A stretch of DNA of 37,979 bases from Nemertoderma westbladi (taxonomy: Eukaryota > Xenacoelomorpha > Nemertodermatida > Nemertodermatidae), in contig JAUCBJ010005684.1 in assembly GCA_032718475.1 (NCBI GenBank), positions 1 through 37,979 of the forward strand. Direction: 5' to 3'. A program made the position numbers and the translations under genes. Of this stretch, positions 33,999 to 37,979 are shown piece after piece. The notes under the pieces were generated by a model. The model was not told the DNA's origin and did not search any database. It saw only the letters and a list, made by a program, of their open reading frames with translations. How positions within the stretch are numbered: the first letter of the stretch is position 1; each line of letters begins with the position of its first letter.

Positions 33999-35870
33999 CC
34001 ACTATCATCGTGAGGGATCATAATATATAATATTACACGTATGTTTGTTTTACACATCGGTAATATTCAAAAATTTCAACTTTACTTCAACATTACGCAG
34101 TTATTATTAACAGCTAGTTGTTTATGTAGCTCAGTATAATATCTCCAGAGGACAACATATCGTATTACAGCTGTACGCTCAAAATATATATTGTAGACTT
34201 TGACTATACATCCCTCTACAAGTACTTTATTTAATTACCGAACTTGAGCCTGAAACTTGCAAATGGAAATTTAAAAATTTAATTTTCATTCGGTTTCGTT
34301 TCGGCGTTGTTTCTTAAAGTAACAATTTTAGAATAAAACTAAATACATACATGTTGCAAACTACTTTACAGTGTTATAATACTCGCGGAATTATTTACAC
34401 TCACCCATTCACTACTTTCCTTTGTGGAGCAAAACATTCGGATCAGCAAATGTTAATTTGTTACTCACAACTTAACACACAAGTAAAAATATGTAAATAG
34501 TTATTACTAAAACATCATAAAGTTTCCAGGAGTAAAGTTCAGGTTCTAGAATTATTCCATCCTTACACCCAGTATAGTTAACTGAGGTTCGAAGTGCGAG
34601 GAGTAGCTGAATCATCCTATATTTATGTAGGTCCAGAATATACATTGTTAATACATTAAACAGCTCTAGAAATACTCACACACCCCATTATTTTAGATTC
34701 AGAAATTATATTTTGAGGTTGATGTTTGCTAATAGGTTTCAGACCAAGAGGAAAATGAAATTAATCAAGTTTTATGTTGTGTGTTTATAGCCTAGGCCTA
34801 ATACATTGTAGAAATTACTCGTTATTAGTGGTGTTGGTGCAGTAAAACCCTTCTGTTTGAAAATAAACATGTTCTTAGAAGATTAAATCATATTTATTTA
34901 AATTTACTCAATTCAGTTACTAATTACCACTCGTATCTTACATCACAAATACCTCCTCGCTTATCACTAAGATCTAGATACATTCGATTACTCATGTTTG
35001 AATCAATCATTACGTCACGCCCTCCACAACGTCACAACCGTTATCGCTTAGAATAAAGTTTGCTTTCTGTAAAGTAAACCCTTTCTTTATATGCCACCTG
35101 TTGTCCCCATTTATTTACTCTGGAACTCCTGAATAAGAAATTAATCCGAGTAAATTAGTCTATCCATAACTGAATACATTGATATTGTGATTAATTTATA
35201 ACATTCAACATTTTAATATAAAATTATCAAGTATATCATTTATTTAAAATTAGTATATTAAGTTATTAAATTAAATTATTATCTCACGTTTGAAAGAATA
35301 TACTGTTAAGAGCCTGACGTAATAAATAATACTTAGTTATTAATAATTATTAGTTTTTATTAACTGTGTTTCTTTGGTTTATAGTTTATTAATTACGTAC
35401 TGGATATGTTTAATATTTTAAAAACTAAGGCGGGAAACTTGGTAAAAAAGCCGCCACGTTGTAAAAAAAAAAGAAGGAGTGCACAATAACACTAATCAAT
35501 TGTACATTGACTGTAAGATTATTTAATTTCACAACTCAAAACAACATAATTCATTTAAATTGAGAAATTAAGAGAAATTTGAATTAATTTTATGCTCTTC
35601 TTCCTTCCGTTCTTCCGTAACTTCTTGCTCCTCCGTCTGGTTGGCTATTAGTTGAGACTCGCATACCGAAGTAGGGTGGTATCAGGACGCAACAATAAAA
35701 ATCCATCCCCCTCCAGTGGTCTCCGGGTGGTCTCCGGATGCAATAAAATCGGCCAACCGACGCAAATAACAGCGGTTGACAGCGGTTGAAAAATATAACT
35801 ATAATCTGTTCTATTGACTTTCGTTTATTGTTTTGATTATAATAACGTGGAACTGTAACCTGATCGTTAA
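33999..35870. other. Intergenic AT-rich sequence, no gene seen
   Basis: No ORF with domain character. At 35720-35790 there are two short local duplications (gtggtctccgg twice, acagcggttga twice). At 35830-35860 the ataacgtgg..ctgtaacctgatc motif precedes a 13-C run (35886-35898). Confidence 0.55.
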
Positions 35871-35989
35871 TTGATAATTAAACATCCCCCCCCCCCCCAC
35901 ATTGTTTCCGCTTACCCATTCGCACATGGTACTCTCACTGCCGGGGACTGGTCCACCCTACCTGATGGGCGGAAAAGCCAACCCACCAC

Positions 35990-37519
35990 CAACGTTAAGG
36001 CAGATTCACCAGCAAATTGCCTCAATAATGGTTGGAAGGCCCACTTTGAAAAGCTCCTCAATAATGACAGGGTATTGCTTGATAACTTTATAGAAGTAAA
36101 AGTGTCTGGGTCTGTATTCCCAGATATTCCCATTGGCGATATCGCCTTTGCAGAAGTGAATGCGCAAAAAACATTAAGACCAATCGTGCCAGTGGAGTAG
36201 ATGGTGTTCCCCCTGAGGTCTTTAAAATAGATGAGTGTTTGAAGCTCATTTATCCCATCATTGTAGACATGAACAGAACAACAAGAGTCCCTCAGGAAAT
36301 GAAACAAATAAGTTGGTGCCAGTTCCCAAGAAGGGCAACCTAACACTATGGTTATTTTCGGGGAATATCATTGATCTCGATTGCTGCAAAGCTATATAAC
36401 ATAATTATTTTAAATCGCAACAGGGATCTCATTGAGAGACTGCTCCGTGGAAATCAGAATGGGTTCCGTAAAGGTCGTGGGACCATGGAGCCCATTTTAT
36501 CACTTATAAGGATATGTGAAAAGTTATCAAAAAACAAGTCTCTCGTTCACTGTTCTACGCATGTCCTTAGATCATCATAATGATGATGGGGTGATGATAA
36601 CTCCACCTACTGGCTCCAGAAGTCGAGGAAATCCTGCAAAGTACCTAACTGATATAGACTTTGCTGATGACTTAGGAGTACTCCCAGAATCACTAGAGGC
36701 GGCAGGGATTCCAACGTCTCCTCAGCTCATTAGAACAGGCTGCTTCTAGTGTTAGTATTTTTAATAACTACAAACAGACCATCATTTTGACAGTTAACTT
36801 TGAAAGTCCTCAGCAAATATCTGATCGGATGAGCATAAGCTCAAAGGATGTTATGCTTGAGCATGTGAACGACTTCTGTTACCTGGGATCTTCGAATACG
36901 TAAGGGAAAGGCATGGGCAGCATTGAATGGGCTTTCCAGGATATGGCAGTCACACAGAATTCATCACTTAAAGTCTAAGTATTTAGACATGCTAGGCTCT
37001 GCTCATGCAGGATACCAAATATCTGGATGGCACATTCACAAGAATGCTACGTCGGGTTAACTGTGTCAAGTACAATGCACACATCTCCCACCAGAAACTA
37101 TATAACATTGGAGGTGTCTCATTGGATCCCCCAACGTTGGTCCACACTAGAACAAAGCCGCCTCTGTTTTGCAGGAGATTGTTTTCGACGGTAGGACCAG
37201 CGTGTGCAGTGCACAATCTTGTGTTTTGGCAGCCCCATGGAGAAAATAAGCATGGTAGATATTCCATGAATTTCGTGAGACGCCTTCTAAAGCCCTTGAA
37301 GATGCGTATAATCTTGCGAAAGTCGTGGAGGATAGGGTGTTGTGGCGGTGCATATGTGTTGATATGCTGGCGGCCACAGCATTCTTAATGAACGCTGCAT
37401 TGGCCTTGCCAATTGTGGATTGCATGGTGGTGACAAAATACTTGTTTAAACCGGTATAGCGGTATAGCATCTCAATGTTCAGTTTCAATGCAGCAGGTCG
37501 ATTACAGTAGTAGTAGTAG
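35990..37519 (+). mobile_element. LINE-B copy 3: degenerate non-LTR retrotransposon
   Basis: Broken plus-strand reverse transcriptase. In order: ADSPAN...NGWKAHFEKLLNN (about 35998-36060); after a frameshift, ASGVDGVPPEVFK (about 36190-36230); then NQNGFRKGRGT (about 36452-36486); after an internal deletion of the palm, IDFADDLGV (about 36654-36680), a YxDD-type catalytic box. A C-terminal region follows with RRVNCVKYNAHIS and FCRRLF/PHGENKHG stretches (37050-37260), in changing frames. It ends at gcagcaggtcgattacagtagtagtagtag (about 37519), the same 3' end as copy 1. Stops and frameshifts make it dead. The style is CR1/Jockey-like, distinct from LINE-A. Confidence 0.82.
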
Positions 37520-37556
37520 ACCCCCACCCTACTCATACCTTAATTATGCCAGTATG

Positions 37557-37786
37557 CTCTGGTTCCACCTTGGTGTAGTGGTTGCATTAAATTCACATCT
37601 CCTGTAGGTCGTCTTTAAAGGGACCAGCCAGGGCGCATCTCTGCCTTGCATCCTAAAGTGGTAGCTAAATGAGTACTTTCCTCTGGGAAGTAAAGTTCTG
37701 GGGGGGGGGGGCCGCACTGGAAATAAGTCGTCAGACTTTGTGCGTAATCCCTGGCCTGCAGCCAAAGAAAATTTACTTTACTTTAC
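37557..37786 (+). mobile_element. tRNA-derived SINE, copy 2
   Basis: The head contains tggtgtagtgg (37571-37581), a good pol III box A. Box B is degenerate or partly deleted near 37605. The body shares ctctgccttgcatc, gtagctaaatg and cagactttgtg, in the same order, with copy 1 at 9.1-9.3 kb. It has a 12-G run at 37700-37711 and a tttactttactttactgg tail. Confidence 0.72.
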
Positions 37787-37918
37787 TGGCTAAACCAATG
37801 GATAGGCCTATATTTCATTAGTTAAACGAATAAAAAGTACCCTTTTTTGGTAAAAACGAACCGCCCTTTTAAAATTCTGGCTACGGGCCTGTAAACTAGT
37901 ACTGTAAAAACAAATAAA
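37787..37918. other. Unassigned sequence
   Basis: No feature recognised between the SINE and the next LINE-B piece. Confidence 0.5.
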
Positions 37919-37979
37919 TCTCGCGAAAGTCATGGGGGATAGGGTGTTGTGGCGGTACAAATGTTTTTGTTAAGCTGGC
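37919..37979 (+). mobile_element. LINE-B fragment, copy 4, runs off right edge
   Basis: cgcgaaagtcatgggggat, agggtgttgtggcggt and gctggc match copy 3 at 37312-37372 in order. The rest lies beyond the window. Confidence 0.75.

Noticed and set aside
35871-36346. Short host genes at the LINE-B copy 3 start
   Set aside because: The encoded pieces are out-of-frame parts of a decayed reverse transcriptase.

Overview
The window looks like AT-rich nuclear DNA of an invertebrate animal. It has long GT-AG introns, phase-1 exons for extracellular domains, several classes of transposon relic and very long tandem arrays. I cannot name the species. No bacterial-style gene organisation, CRISPR array or rRNA is visible.

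One large plus-strand gene dominates. Its 5' end lies upstream of the window, and its last ten exons can be assembled from 1216 to a stop at 32012. All nine introns have GT-AG ends; eight are in phase 1 and the last is in phase 2. The assembled reading frame closes exactly, giving about 1331 residues in the window. The protein would be a type I membrane protein. In order it has a Thr-rich linker, a mucin-like array of about 57 13-residue units, five thrombospondin type 1 (TSP1) domains of six cysteines each, a laminin-G-like jelly-roll domain, a short acidic/proline stalk, one transmembrane helix and a very short tail. It is best read as a mucin-stalked adhesion or recognition receptor. I do not recognise a named orthologue.

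The introns are full of repeats. Intron 2 of the visible part (3929-9623) holds an 795-bp TTAA-flanked element, a three-level nest and a reverse-oriented tRNA-derived SINE. The nest is a LINE fragment (called LINE-B here) interrupted by a nearly intact minus-strand LINE (LINE-A) and by a 706-bp TTAA element. Later introns hold a 130-bp TA-flanked MITE, a 1.25-kb foldback element whose ends are 15-bp minisatellites, and a 350-bp hairpin. The 13.6-kb intron before the last two exons is about 94% a 38-bp satellite of roughly 335 copies.

Downstream of the gene (32013-37979) I see intergenic AT-rich DNA, a weak candidate promoter and ORF near 32.6-32.9 kb, a degenerate LINE-B copy (about 35990-37519), a second SINE copy, and the start of another LINE-B piece at the right edge. 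A 37-bp minisatellite runs off the left edge.

Three unrelated tandem arrays with similar unit lengths (37 bp intergenic or intronic, 39 bp coding, 38 bp intronic) sit in or beside the same gene. Frequent poly-C/poly-G runs punctuate the region.
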